A stretch of DNA of 64,000 bases. Origin: Streptomyces lushanensis (GTDB lineage: Bacteria > Actinomycetota > Actinomycetes > Streptomycetales > Streptomycetaceae). How positions within the stretch are numbered: the first letter of the stretch is position 1; each line of letters opens with the position of its first letter. The stretch covers positions 24,910-88,909 of the forward strand of contig NZ_MAUD01000124.1 of the NCBI RefSeq assembly GCF_001700515.1, read 5' to 3'. The notes beneath the pieces are model-generated. The model saw nothing but the letters and a program-made list of their open reading frames with translations. It was not told the origin of the DNA and searched no databases. The translations under genes were made by a program, and so were the position numbers. Of the stretch, positions 16,106-24,449 are shown piece after piece.

Positions 16106-16697
16106 CCATCGTACGGACAGGGACGGCGGCCGGGAGCGGGCGAGGGCCGTGCCCGGCATGGGGTCGACGGCGCTGACCCGCGGCAGCCGGAACCGTCTCG
16201 ACCAGCCGCTGCCACCGCGCCGCAAGCTGCTGCCCGACTACGATCCCGAGGCGTTCGGCGTGCTCTCGGAGCGGATCGCCCGCTTCCTGGGCACGGGCCG
16301 CTTCATCGTGTGGATGACGCTGATCATCGTCCTGTGGCTCGTCTGGAACATCACCGCCCCGGTCTGGCTGCGCTGGGACCCGTATCCCTTCATCTTCCTG
16401 ACGCTGATGCTCTCCCTCCAGGCCTCGTACGCCGCGCCGCTGATCCTGCTGGCGCAGAACCGCCAGGACGACCGCGACCGGGTCACCCATGAGCAGGAAC
16501 GCAAGCAGAACGAGCGCTCCATCGCCGACACGGAGTATCTGACCCGTGAGATCGCGGCGCTGCGGATAGGCCTCGGCGAGGTCGCCACACGCGACTGGAT
16601 CCGGTCCGAACTCCAGGACCTGGTGCGGGACATGGTGGAACACCGGGTGGTGTTCCCTGCCGAGACCGTCCACGGCCGCGAGGACTCCGACCACTGA
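16095..16697 (+). CDS. DUF1003 integral membrane protein
   Basis: A 200-residue membrane protein of the DUF1003 family. Two adjacent membrane helices are visible at about residues 72-92 (FIVWMTLIIVLWLVWNI) and 102-122 (FIFLTLMLSLQASYAAPLIL), followed by the family motif AQNRQDDRDRV and a charged helical tail. GTG at 16095 (or the next codon, GTG 16098) overlaps the end of the MgtE-like gene by 11 bases, so translation is probably coupled. The pairing of a channel-less MgtE/CBS protein with a two-helix DUF1003 protein suggests one functional unit; this is inference. Confidence 0.85.
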   Translation: MVSDHRTDRDGGRERARAVPGMGSTALTRGSRNRLDQPLPPRRKLLPDYDPEAFGVLSERIARFLGTGRFIVWMTLIIVLWLVWNITAPVWLRWDPYPFIFLTLMLSLQASYAAPLILLAQNRQDDRDRVTHEQERKQNERSIADTEYLTREIAALRIGLGEVATRDWIRSELQDLVRDMVEHRVVFPAETVHGREDSDH

Positions 16698-16874
16698 CAG
16701 CCCCACAGACAGGCCCACAGGCCCACAGACCCGCAGACGGACAGACACAGACGGGCACCGCCCCGGACGCCGCCGGACCCTTCCGGGGGCCTCCGTACGC
16801 CGGCGGACATCCGTGGACACCGCCGGACGCCGCCGGACGGCCGACAGCCTTTCCCGGGGCGGCGCCGGGCGCCG
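16698..16874. repeat. low-complexity intergenic stretch before mrp
   Basis: About 180 bases of short repeats: a cacagac/cagacgga-rich first half (16698-16755), then repeated ccgccggac units (about 16765-16850). No gene; the mrp -10 box lies at its right end. Confidence 0.6.
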
Positions 16875-16880
16875 TACCAT
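16875..16880 (+). promoter_or_regulatory. -10 box, leaderless mrp
   Basis: TACCAT ending 6 bases before the ATG at 16887; no Shine-Dalgarno in between. Confidence 0.45.
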
Positions 16881-16886
16881 CTGGGT

Positions 16887-18047
16887 ATGGCTACCGACAC
16901 GTACGGAACCGCCGTCCCCGCGGAGGACGCGGTGCGCGCCGCGCTGGCGACGGTGAACGACCCCGAGATCCACCGGCCCATCACCGATCTGGGGATGGTC
17001 AAATCCGTGGAGATCGGCGCGGACGGCGTGGTGGCTGTCACGGTGTATCTCACGGTGTCCGGCTGCCCGATGCGCGACACGATCACCCGGAGCGTCACGG
17101 AGGCGGTCGCGCGGGTCGAGGGCGTCACCCGGGTCGCGGTCACGCTCGATGTGATGAGCGACGGGCAGCGGCGTGAGCTGGCGGCGTCGCTGCGCGGCGG
17201 CACCGCGGAGCGTGAGGTGCCGTTCGCCAAGCCCGGCTCGCTGACCAGGGTGTACGCGGTGGCATCGGGCAAGGGCGGCGTCGGCAAGTCCTCGGTGACG
17301 GTCAATCTGGCCGCGGCGATGGCGGCCGACGGACTGAAGGTCGGAGTGGTCGACGCGGACATCTACGGCCACAGCGTGCCGCGGATGCTGGGCACCGAGG
17401 GCCGGCCCACCCAGGTCGAGAACATGATCATGCCGCCGTCGGCGAACGGTGTGAAGGTGATCTCCATCGGTATGTTCACCCCTGGCAACTCGCCCGTGGT
17501 GTGGCGCGGACCGATGCTGCACCGCGCGCTCCAGCAGTTCCTCGCGGATGTGTACTGGGGCGATCTGGATGTGCTGCTGCTCGACCTGCCGCCGGGCACC
17601 GGCGACATCGCGATCTCGGTGGCGCAGTTGGTGCCGAACGCGGAGATCCTCGTGGTCACGACCCCGCAGCAGGCCGCGGCGGAGGTCGCGGAGCGGGCCG
17701 GCTCCATCGCCGTGCAGACCCATCAGAAGATCGTCGGCGTGGTCGAGAACATGTCGGGCCTGCCCTGTCCGCACTGCGACGAGATGATCGACGTCTTCGG
17801 CACGGGCGGCGGCAGGATGGTCGCCGAGGGGCTGACGAGGACCACGGGCGCGACGGTGCCGGTGCTGGGCGCGATCCCCATCGACGTACGGCTGCGGGAG
17901 GGCGGCGACGAGGGCAAGCCGATCGTCCTGTCCGATCCCGACTCCCCGGCGGCGACGGCCCTGCGCGAGATCGCGGGCAAGCTGGGCGGCAGGCAGCGCG
18001 GTCTGGCGGGCATGTCGCTGGGCATCACCCCGCGCAACAAGTTCTGA
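16887..18047 (+). CDS. mrp: Mrp/NBP35-family Fe-S carrier ATPase
   Basis: A 386-residue Mrp (ApbC) protein. Residues 1-85 are a MIP18/DUF59 domain (VNDPEIHRPITDLGMVKSV; GCPMRDTI). The ParA-type P-loop is GKGGVGKSS (about residue 130), followed by VDADIYGHS, the switch region LPPGTGD and a CxxC at about residues 293/296 (LPCPHCDE). The CxxC is the known site where dimers bind a bridging [4Fe-4S] cluster for transfer to apoproteins. Cytoplasmic. A leaderless start is suggested by TACCAT 6 bases upstream. Transcription is closed by the strong hairpin at 18113-18150. Confidence 0.93.
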   Translation: MATDTYGTAVPAEDAVRAALATVNDPEIHRPITDLGMVKSVEIGADGVVAVTVYLTVSGCPMRDTITRSVTEAVARVEGVTRVAVTLDVMSDGQRRELAASLRGGTAEREVPFAKPGSLTRVYAVASGKGGVGKSSVTVNLAAAMAADGLKVGVVDADIYGHSVPRMLGTEGRPTQVENMIMPPSANGVKVISIGMFTPGNSPVVWRGPMLHRALQQFLADVYWGDLDVLLLDLPPGTGDIAISVAQLVPNAEILVVTTPQQAAAEVAERAGSIAVQTHQKIVGVVENMSGLPCPHCDEMIDVFGTGGGRMVAEGLTRTTGATVPVLGAIPIDVRLREGGDEGKPIVLSDPDSPAATALREIAGKLGGRQRGLAGMSLGITPRNKF

Positions 18048-18112
18048 GGCCCGTACGGGCCGCCCGTACGCGCGCGTGCACCCCCCGCACGGGCGTGTGC
18101 CTGTGCGGGGAT

Positions 18113-18150
18113 GCGTAAGGGGCGACCGCCATTGCGGTCGCCCCTTACGC
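18113..18150. terminator. bidirectional terminator, 17-bp perfect stem
   Basis: Perfect inverted repeat 18113-18129 / 18134-18150 with a 4-base loop, between convergent mrp and the unknown gene ending at 18191. Confidence 0.9.
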
Positions 18151-18190
18151 ACTCTGCCCCGAGGCGGCTCCCCACGGGCCGTGCGGGGCC

Positions 18191-18856
18191 CTACGAGTCG
18201 TACGAGCGGATGTCCTCGATCACCGAGAAGCCGAGGCCGTACGCGCTCATCCCGCGGCCGTAGGCCCCGAGGTGCACATCGCCGCTCGTCGTCCCGGCCA
18301 GTACCCAGCCGAACTCGGACTCGCGGTAGTGGAAGGGCGTCGGCACGCCGTCGACCGGCAGTGAGAGCACCGACCAGGCGGGCCCTTCCAGATCGTCCGC
18401 CAGCTCGAAGGCCGCTTCCGTCTGCTGGTTCAGCCAGTCGTCGCGCAGCGCGTGGTCGAGCTGCGGCGGCCAGGTCGCGGAGAGCAGGCCCGAGCCGGCC
18501 AGCCAGGCGGCCGAGGAGGCCGTGGTCGCGTCGAGATGGCCGCTGCCGTCACCGCTGCGCCGCTCGGGGCTGATGGCCACCGTGATCACCACGGCGAAGC
18601 GCTCCTGGTCCACGGAGGCGGGATCCGGCCTTATCGACGGCTCCTCACCGTGGCCGGTCGAGCCGTGCCGTACGGTGCCGTCGGCCGTGGCTCCGACCTG
18701 CATCAGCCAGCGCGGCCCGGTGAACGCGTCGTCCAGTCCGTACCACGGGAACGGGGCGCGCAGATACTCCGCGACCGTACGGCGCGCGAGCACCGGCGCT
18801 CCCCCGGCGGTGGGTGAACTGGCACTCCGCGCCTCTGTCCGGCTCGTCGTCTCCAT
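18191..18856 (-). CDS. conserved Streptomyces protein, unknown
   Basis: A 221-residue soluble protein with no recognised motif. Notable are Trp-rich patches (FPWYGLDDAFTGPRWLMQVG, split here as visible blocks) and a Gly-rich C-terminus (LGAYGRGMSAYGLGFSVIED). No signal peptide or membrane helix. ATG at 18856 has GGAGG about 10 bases upstream. It lies downstream of nothing obvious: the next minus-strand gene upstream, tatB, ends at 18973, so it could be a distal member of the sigma/HtrA/TatB transcript. Orthologues at this location in Streptomyces are, as I recall, annotated hypothetical. Confidence 0.7.
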   Translation of the reverse strand: METTSRTEARSASSPTAGGAPVLARRTVAEYLRAPFPWYGLDDAFTGPRWLMQVGATADGTVRHGSTGHGEEPSIRPDPASVDQERFAVVITVAISPERRSGDGSGHLDATTASSAAWLAGSGLLSATWPPQLDHALRDDWLNQQTEAAFELADDLEGPAWSVLSLPVDGVPTPFHYRESEFGWVLAGTTSGDVHLGAYGRGMSAYGLGFSVIEDIRSYDS

Positions 18857-18972
18857 CTGGCCGGCGCCTCCTCGATCTCTCGCGTCCGCAGCGGCCCGCC
18901 CCCGACGGGCGCCTCACTGCCGGACAGATGGAGGATAGCCACCCGGTCCCGGCTCGCCGGGATTGATGGGGC

Positions 18973-19434
18973 TCAGGTGGCGTCTGCGTCGAAGGGCGGG
19001 CGGTCGTCCCGAGCGGGCTTCTCGCGCTTCTTGAGCAGGTCGGGAGCGCCGGAGGAACCATTCGCCGCCGCGATCGGAGCCACCGGGGCGTCCGCCGCGG
19101 AGCCACTCTCATGGCCGTTCACCGCGTCGGCCACATCGGCCATCTCCTTGCGGAGGTCGAAGCTGCTGCGGATCTCCTTCAGGCCCAGATCGTCGTTGTC
19201 CATGAGCTGCTTGCGGACGAACGTCTTGGGGTTGAGGTCCTCGAAGTCGAAGTCCTTGAACTCCGGGCCCAGCTCGGAGCGGATGTCCTCCTTGGCGCTC
19301 TCGGAGAACTCGCGGACCTTGCGGATGAACCGCGAGGCGTCCTGGATGACCTTGGGCAGCTTCTCCGGGCCGAACACGAGCACCGCGAGGACCACGATCG
19401 TGACCAGCTCAAGTGCGCCGATGTCATTGAACAC
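18973..19434 (-). CDS. tatB: Sec-independent (Tat) translocase subunit TatB
   Basis: A 153-residue TatB. The N-terminal membrane helix (FNDIGALELVTIVVLAVLVF) ends in the hallmark FGPEKLPK, followed by an amphipathic helix (VIQDASRFIRKVREFSESA) and a charged, low-complexity tail. GTG at 19434 is chosen: AAGGAG lies 8 bases upstream and the family sequence begins there, whereas an ATG at 19458 would add eight unrelated residues. TatB recognises twin-arginine precursors with TatC at the membrane; tatA and tatC are not in this window. Last gene of the sigma/anti-sigma/HtrA run, 127 bases after htrA, as I recall from mycobacteria. Confidence 0.92.
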   Translation of the reverse strand: MFNDIGALELVTIVVLAVLVFGPEKLPKVIQDASRFIRKVREFSESAKEDIRSELGPEFKDFDFEDLNPKTFVRKQLMDNDDLGLKEIRSSFDLRKEMADVADAVNGHESGSAADAPVAPIAAANGSSGAPDLLKKREKPARDDRPPFDADAT

Positions 19435-19561
19435 CTTGCTGCTCCTTGTGTTCTCCATGTACGTGGACGGAGGTCAGAGCCGTCCTGGCCTGAAGTGGTC
19501 GAGGTCCGGGCCGCTCCACGGTACCTGGCGCACCTGTCCGGGCGGTACCTTCGGGTGGCCG

Positions 19562-21184
19562 TCAGGTGCCGTCCGCGGAGCCCAGGGCCACGGTCAGGGT
19601 CCTTTCCCTGCCCCCGCGGAGCAGTGTCAGTTCCAGCCGGTCGCCCGGACGGTGGGCGCGGATCTTGACGATCAGCTCCTCGCCGCTGTGCACACGCTGG
19701 CCGTCCACCTCGGTGATGACGTCTCCCGCCTCGATCCCGGCCTTGGCCCCGGGGCCGCCGGGGGTGACCGCGGGACCGCCGTCGGCGGCCTTCGTGCCGA
19801 CCCGGGCGCCATCGCCGGTGTACTCCAGATCGAGGCTGACACCGATCACGGGATGGGTGGCCTTGCCGGTGTTGATCAGTTCCTCGGCGACGCGCTTGCC
19901 CTGGTTGATGGGTATCGCGAAGCCCAGACCGATGGATCCCGACTGGCCGCCGTCGGGGCCGGCGCCGCTGTCCGCGGCGCGGATGGCGCTGTTGATGCCG
20001 ATGACCCGGGCCCGGGTGTCCACCAGGGGACCGCCGGAGTTGCCGGGGTTGATGGGGGCGTCGGTCTGGAGGGCGTCGACATAGCTCACATCGCTGCCGT
20101 CGCCGCTCTCGCCGCCCGCGGTGATCGGGCGCTCCTTGGCGCTGATGATCCCCGAGGTCACGGTGTTGGACAGGTCGAAGGGGGCGCCGATGGCCACGAC
20201 CGGATCGCCGACCCGGACATTGTCGGAGTTGCCCAGCGGCAGCGGCTTGAGCCCGGAGACCCCGGTGACCTTGACGACGGCGAGGTCGTAACCGCTGTCC
20301 TTGCCGACCAGTTCGGCCCTGGCGGTCTGGCCGCCGCTGAACGTGACGGATATCTCGCCGGAGGATCCCGCGGGCTGGACGACATGGTTGTTCGTCAGGA
20401 TGTGGCCCTGCCGGTCGAGGACGAAGCCCGTGCCGGTGCCCTGTTCGTCGCTGCCACTGACATGGAGGGTGACCACGCTGGGCAGGGCGCTGGCGGCGAT
20501 GCCCGCGACGCTGTCGGGCGCCCGGCCGCCGGACTCCCGTTCCGCCTGCGGGAGTTCGACGCTGGTGAAGCCGCCGTTGCGCTCGATGTACGCGCCGACG
20601 GCGCCGCCCAGCACACAGCCGGCGAAGGCGAGCAGGACCGCGCCCGCGACTCCGGCCCGGCGCCGGGTGGTGCGCCGGGGCTCGCCGTGGTGGGTCAGGG
20701 GCTGCTGTCCGGGCGGGGGCGCGGCGGTGTTCCACGGGTCGTACTGGACCCATTGCGGCGGCTGCTGATGCCGCTGCGTCGGATGCGGCTGCGGCGGCGG
20801 GTAGCTCTGCGGGCCCTGCTGAGCACCCTGTTGACCCGCGTACGGCGGCGGCAGCGGCGTGCCGTGCGCCGGCGTCGGGAGCTGTACGGGCGGCGCGGGC
20901 GCCCAGGGCCCCGGTCCGCCGTAGGGCGGTGTGCTGTACTCGTCGGGCTCGTGCAGCGGCTGCGGTCGCTCCTGCCGCACGGAAGCCTGACCGGCGGGCG
21001 GCGCGGGCGGGGCTCCGGGAACGTGCTCGCCGGACCCCGGCACCTCGTCGGCGAGGGGAGGCAACTGCGCCGTCACCTCCCCGCTGTGCGCCGGCGGCAC
21101 CTCCGGCTCCGGCGGTACCGCACGTCCCGCTGGGGGACGGCTCCACCACGTCGCCTTGGGTCCGGTGGGATTCCCGTCGTCCAT
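19562..21184 (-). CDS. htrA: HtrA/DegP-like membrane serine protease
   Basis: A 540-residue protease. A Pro/Gln/Gly-rich cytoplasmic region (residues 1-170) precedes one membrane helix at about 177-198 (AGVAGAVLLAFAGCVLGGAV). The trypsin-like domain has the triad His in ILTNNHVVQ (about 265), Asp in GYDLAVVKV (about 299) and Ser in NPGNSGGPL (about 381). A single PDZ domain follows (about 440-535: GPGAKAGIEAGDVITEVDG). It is expected to degrade misfolded proteins outside the membrane. ATG at 21184 follows GGGGAG by a few bases. Located between the anti-sigma gene and tatB, matching an envelope-stress operon. Confidence 0.93.
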   Translation of the reverse strand: MDDGNPTGPKATWWSRPPAGRAVPPEPEVPPAHSGEVTAQLPPLADEVPGSGEHVPGAPPAPPAGQASVRQERPQPLHEPDEYSTPPYGGPGPWAPAPPVQLPTPAHGTPLPPPYAGQQGAQQGPQSYPPPQPHPTQRHQQPPQWVQYDPWNTAAPPPGQQPLTHHGEPRRTTRRRAGVAGAVLLAFAGCVLGGAVGAYIERNGGFTSVELPQAERESGGRAPDSVAGIAASALPSVVTLHVSGSDEQGTGTGFVLDRQGHILTNNHVVQPAGSSGEISVTFSGGQTARAELVGKDSGYDLAVVKVTGVSGLKPLPLGNSDNVRVGDPVVAIGAPFDLSNTVTSGIISAKERPITAGGESGDGSDVSYVDALQTDAPINPGNSGGPLVDTRARVIGINSAIRAADSGAGPDGGQSGSIGLGFAIPINQGKRVAEELINTGKATHPVIGVSLDLEYTGDGARVGTKAADGGPAVTPGGPGAKAGIEAGDVITEVDGQRVHSGEELIVKIRAHRPGDRLELTLLRGGRERTLTVALGSADGT

Positions 21185-21272
21185 GCTCTCCCCGCAACTG
21201 CCGCTCCGCGCCCCGACAGAGGCACCCCTGCAAGGATTCAACCAGGTTTACGCACGTCCGCGCAGGGCCCGC

Positions 21273-22199
21273 TCAGCGCCGGGCCGAGAACGTGGTGCCG
21301 GGCAGCGTCGGGGCCGCGAGCTGGGTGGGGCTGGGTGTGGCGGTGTAACCGGCCCCGGAGACCGCGTCGATCTGGACGGCCGGGTCCGCGGGCCGTATCA
21401 ACGGAGACTGCACGGCGCCCATCAGAATGCCCGGTGCGAACGGGTGCTCGGAGAGCGTCTGGGTCTGGAACACGCCGAGCGGCGCGTCGGCGGCCGTACG
21501 GTCCACGGAGTGCGGCAGCAGTCCACCGCCTCCGCCCTGGCGCCGGCCGGACTCACCGCCCACCGGGGTGATCGTGCCGGGGGCCCGCATCGGCGTCACA
21601 TTGTTGCCCGAGCCCCTGGGCAGGGCGTCGGCGGCCGTGCCGAGCGGCATCGTGCCACCGAGGGCCATCGCGGCGAACGACACCGCGCTGGCGGCGGCGA
21701 AGGCGAAGCGCCGTCCGCGCCACGGCGAACGCTCGGCCTCCTGGCGGGCGACCTCGTGGATACGGAAGCCGGAGCCGCTGGGCAGCCCGCCCGCGTGGGC
21801 ACCGGACAGCCCGCGCGCGTGCGCACCGGCCGGAACATAGCCGAACCCGTCGGCGATGCCGTCCGAGCGCACACCGAAGCCGTCCGTGCGCACACCGAAG
21901 ACGCCCTCACCAAAGCGCCCCCCGTCGAACAGCCCCTTTGTGTTGTCGTCATCTCCCGGAGATCCGCCGGGCAGTCCCTGGAGCCGTGCGAGCAGCCCCG
22001 CGGAGGGCGCCGGCGGGGCCGTCTCGGCGAAGACGCTCTTGAGCCGCCGCTGGGCGTCGGCCTCCGCCTTGCACTTGGCGCACGTCGCGAGATGGGCCAG
22101 CACACGCTCACGCGCGTCATGGTCCAGCTCTCCGTCCACCAGGGCGGCGAGCCGGTCGCCCAGATGCTGCTCGGCGGGGGTCGGGCTTGTGCCACTCAC
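21273..22199 (-). CDS. RseA-like zinc anti-sigma factor
   Basis: A 308-residue anti-sigma factor. The N-terminal ZAS/zf-HC2 domain shows His36-x3-Cys40-x2-Cys43 (HLATCAKC) after the helix [19 protein letters not shown] Gly-rich linker with a repeated [14 protein letters not shown] pair leads to one membrane helix at about 164-182 ([19 protein letters not shown]) and an extracytoplasmic tail. It should bind the adjacent ECF sigma factor and release it on envelope or redox stress. GTG at 22199 overlaps the sigma stop by four bases (GTGA), giving coupled translation and balanced stoichiometry. Downstream is htrA. Confidence 0.88.
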   Translation of the reverse strand: MSGTSPTPAEQHLGDRLAALVDGELDHDARERVLAHLATCAKCKAEADAQRRLKSVFAETAPPAPSAGLLARLQGLPGGSPGDDDNTKGLFDGGRFGEGVFGVRTDGFGVRSDGIADGFGYVPAGAHARGLSGAHAGGLPSGSGFRIHEVARQEAERSPWRGRRFAFAAASAVSFAAMALGGTMPLGTAADALPRGSGNNVTPMRAPGTITPVGGESGRRQGGGGGLLPHSVDRTAADAPLGVFQTQTLSEHPFAPGILMGAVQSPLIRPADPAVQIDAVSGAGYTATPSPTQLAAPTLPGTTFSARR

Positions 22200-22954
22200 G
22201 CCGCTCCGCCCTCCCCGGCCACGCTCACGAAGGCGCGCTGCTCGGCTCGGGCCTCGGGCGAACGGTGCTGAAGGGCCTTGCGCAGATGGGAGCGCCCGCG
22301 ATGGATCCGGCTCCGGACGGTGCCGAGCTTCACACCGAGCGTGGCCGCGATCTCCTCGTACGACAGCCCCTCGATGTCACAGAGCACCACGGCGGCGCGG
22401 AACTCGGGCGCGAGGGTGTCCAGCGCCTGCTGGACGTCCGCGTCGAAGTGGGTGTCGTGGAAGGCCTGCTGGGGCGAGGGCTCACGGCTGGGCAGCCGCT
22501 CCGCGGCGTCGTCACCGAGCGCGTCGAACCGGATCCGCTGCTTGCGGCGGACCATGTCCAGGAAGAGATTGGTGGTGATCCGGTGCAGCCAGCCCTCGAA
22601 GGTGCCGGGGGTGTACGTCGACAGCGAGCGGAAGACCCGGACGAAGACCTCCTGGGTCAGGTCCTCGGCATCGTGCTGATTGCCCGTGAGGCGGTAGGCG
22701 AGGCGGTAGACACGTCCGCTGTGCGTGCTGACGATCTCCTCCCAGCTGGGAGGCGTCCACGCCTGCGATTCCGCATCCGGTGCGAAGGTCGCGGTAACCG
22801 CGGAGTCGGTGGAGCGGGAACGGTCAGCGAAGTTGGTCACGGATCTCGGCTTGCCGGCCGACCTGAGATAGCGCGTCAGCGCTCCTCCCCGATCCACAGG
22901 CGCAGCCGCACCTCCCCTGTCGGCTCTGGTGGTGTCCAGTGGAGCCCCTACCAT
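22196..22954 (-). CDS. sigE: ECF RNA polymerase sigma factor (SigE/RpoE-like)
   Basis: A 252-residue ECF sigma factor. Region 2 is [20 protein letters not shown] ... [14 protein letters not shown] (core binding, -10 recognition). Region 4 is [20 protein letters not shown] ... [17 protein letters not shown] (-35 recognition helix-turn-helix). An 80-residue N-terminal extension is Ala/Gly/Arg-rich. ATG at 22954 has GGAG just upstream; the frame runs to 23047 without one. Overlaps the anti-sigma gene by four bases. Context equals mycobacterial sigE-rseA-htrA-tatB with a divergent methyltransferase, so I use the symbol in that sense; it is not the S. coelicolor cell-wall SigE. Confidence 0.9.
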   Translation of the reverse strand: MVGAPLDTTRADRGGAAAPVDRGGALTRYLRSAGKPRSVTNFADRSRSTDSAVTATFAPDAESQAWTPPSWEEIVSTHSGRVYRLAYRLTGNQHDAEDLTQEVFVRVFRSLSTYTPGTFEGWLHRITTNLFLDMVRRKQRIRFDALGDDAAERLPSREPSPQQAFHDTHFDADVQQALDTLAPEFRAAVVLCDIEGLSYEEIAATLGVKLGTVRSRIHRGRSHLRKALQHRSPEARAEQRAFVSVAGEGGAA

Positions 22955-23094
22955 AGCCACTCCGCCCGTTAGCTCCGGATAAGAATCTTTACGCGAATTT
23001 CCGACCGGCCCCCGTGCCGACCGAGCTGCATCACGAGGGAGCCACACCCCTGCATAACGCCCGGTCCCATCTGCGGGTTCCCAGGCGCAGCGGA

Positions 23095-23100
23095 TACAGT
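23095..23100 (+). promoter_or_regulatory. putative -10 of O-methyltransferase gene
   Basis: TACAGT at 23095-23100, about 37 bases before the proposed ATT start; it would give a short leader containing AAGGAGAGG. Confidence 0.35.
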
Positions 23101-23136
23101 CACCGTTGCGCCGCCAACGGGGACAAGGAGAGGGTC

Positions 23137-23772
23137 ATTACCGCCAACCGGCAGACGAGCTGGGCGTTCGCCGACGCCTTTGTCGCCGAGGACGAAGCAC
23201 TGCGCTGGGCCCGGGACCGGGCCCGTGAGACAGGGCTTCGCTCGGTGTCACCAGGCACCGGAGCCGCGCTGCGTCTGCTCGCCGCCACGCTGGACGCGAA
23301 GGCGGTGGCCGAGATCGGCACCGGCACCGGTGTCTCCGGGACGTATCTGCTCCTGGGCATGCGGCCGGACGGCGTCCTGACCACGGTCGACACGGAGCCC
23401 GAGCGCCAGCAGTTCGCGCGGCAGACCTTCCGGGCGGCGGGATTCGCGGGCAACCGCGCGCGGTTCATCCCCGGCCGGGCCCTGGACGTCCTGCCCAGGC
23501 TCGCCGACGGCGGATACGACCTGGTGTTCTGCGACGGGGACCGCCTGGAGTGCATGGACTATCTCGCTGAATCGTTGCGGCTGCTGCGGCCCGGCGGACT
23601 CGTCTGTTTCGAGGGGGTCTTCGCGGACGGCAGGACGGTCGACTCGGCGGCCCAGCCCGCGGAGGTGCTGCGGCTGCGGGAGCTGCTGCGGACCGTACGG
23701 GAGAGCCCGGAGCTGCTGCCCACGCTGCTGCCGGTGGGCGACGGGCTGCTGTGCGCGGTGCGGCGCGGCTGA
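23137..23772 (+). CDS. O-methyltransferase, probable ATT start
   Basis: A 211-residue class I SAM-dependent O-methyltransferase. The SAM-binding motif I is VAEIGTGTGVSG; LTTVDTEPERQQFARQTFR supplies the acidic residue of motif II, and DLVFCDGDRLECMDYLAESL the metal/catalytic region of the caffeoyl-CoA OMT-like group. Substrate unknown. The start is unusual: AAGGAGAGG (23125-23133) is spaced exactly for ATT at 23137, and conserved sequence (TANRQTSWAFADAFVAEDEAL) starts there. No ATG, GTG or TTG lies nearby; the only upstream canonical start, GTG 23014, adds 41 unlikely residues and would overlap the sigma promoter. Divergent from sigE, as in mycobacteria. Confidence 0.85.
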   Translation: MTANRQTSWAFADAFVAEDEALRWARDRARETGLRSVSPGTGAALRLLAATLDAKAVAEIGTGTGVSGTYLLLGMRPDGVLTTVDTEPERQQFARQTFRAAGFAGNRARFIPGRALDVLPRLADGGYDLVFCDGDRLECMDYLAESLRLLRPGGLVCFEGVFADGRTVDSAAQPAEVLRLRELLRTVRESPELLPTLLPVGDGLLCAVRRG

Positions 23773-23859
23773 GGCCGAGGGTCCGGACCACGCGGGACGG
23801 GATCGTACGCGGGGCGCGGGGGCCGTACGCGGCGCGGGGCCGTACCACCGCGGAACAGC

Positions 23860-23901
23860 ACACCGCCCCGGTACGGAGTCTCGTCCGTGCCGGGGCGGTG
23901 T
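23860..23901. terminator. hairpin after O-methyltransferase gene
   Basis: 17-base arms (23860-23876 and 23885-23901) with one mismatch and an 8-base loop, about 90 bases after the stop. The rest of the 418-base gap 23773-24190 holds GC-rich sequence and the palindromic element at 24118-24191, with no gene. Confidence 0.8.
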
Positions 23902-24117
23902 CGGTGCGGGTCCACTCGGGCGACCGCGCACCCCGAAGACTGTGAGCCTTTCCGCTCGGGCCCTTCCGGTCGGACCCCCTGGGCCCGGAACACCCGGCAC
24001 GGCTCCTCGCCATGGTGCCGGGGCCGGCCGAGCACGTCCCGTACGAGACCGGTCCTCCGCCGTCCCCCACCACCGGACGCCCCGGCCTGATCCACGGGGA
24101 TCGGCCGGACAGGACCT

Positions 24118-24191
24118 GGGGTCTTTCGTTTGGATCAGGCTGGATCCGGGAGCCGGGCTCGCGAGCCCAGCAAGATCCAAACGAGAGGCCC
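24118..24191. repeat. 74-bp imperfect palindrome, possible dispersed repeat
   Basis: 18-base end arms (24119-24136 and 24174-24191) share tcgtttggatc exactly and differ at two outer positions; the centre is a perfect 14-base palindrome gggctcgcgagccc (24155-24168). The right arm ends at ...ggccctag, overlapping the TAG stop (complement of 24191-24193) of the DUF3117 gene. A GGCCGGACAGGACCT half-element precedes it at about 24102-24116. From memory, similar tcgtttggatc palindromes recur in Streptomyces genomes; it may also terminate both convergent genes. Confidence 0.65.
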
Positions 24192-24358
24192 TAGCCGACG
24201 ACCTTCTTCAGCGCGTCGCCCAGCGCATCCGCCTCGTCCGGAGTCAGCTCGACGACAAGCCGACCGCCGCCTTCGAGCGGAACGCGCATGACGATGCCCC
24301 GCCCCTCCTTGGTCACCTCGAGCGGGCCGTCGCCCGTTCGCGGCTTCATGGCCGCCAT
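24191..24358 (-). CDS. DUF3117 family protein
   Basis: A 55-residue protein, MAAMKPRTGDGPLEVTK ... DEADALGDALKKVVG, matching the actinobacterial DUF3117 family from end to end, including the conserved RGIVMRVPLEGGGRLVVEL strand pair. No membrane segment or catalytic motif; the fold looks like a small beta-hairpin plus helix. ATG at 24358 has AGGAAGGGG 7 bases upstream. Its promoter region has a good -10 (GATAAT) with a dyad in the spacer. The TAG stop is supplied by the end of the palindromic element at 24118-24191. As in mycobacteria it sits next to the Tag/FolP2 gene block. Function unknown. Confidence 0.92.
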   Translation of the reverse strand: MAAMKPRTGDGPLEVTKEGRGIVMRVPLEGGGRLVVELTPDEADALGDALKKVVG

Positions 24359-24449
24359 GCTCGTTCCCCTTCCTGAAACCAGCTCATCGCAGCCGGCGGC
24401 CCCATCACAGGCGCTGTGTCACCGGCATCGAACACATTGCTTCCAGCCC

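Noticed and set aside
15933..18152. 739-codon minus-strand frame opposite mrp and DUF1003
   Set aside because: Composition (Arg/His/Asp/Gly) is that of a shadow frame; the plus strand encodes two recognised families.
19179..21233. Long minus-strand open frame (684 codons) overlapping htrA and tatB
   Set aside because: It is the high-GC alternative frame, rich in Arg/Ala/Gly with no motif; htrA and tatB have intact domains in their own frames.
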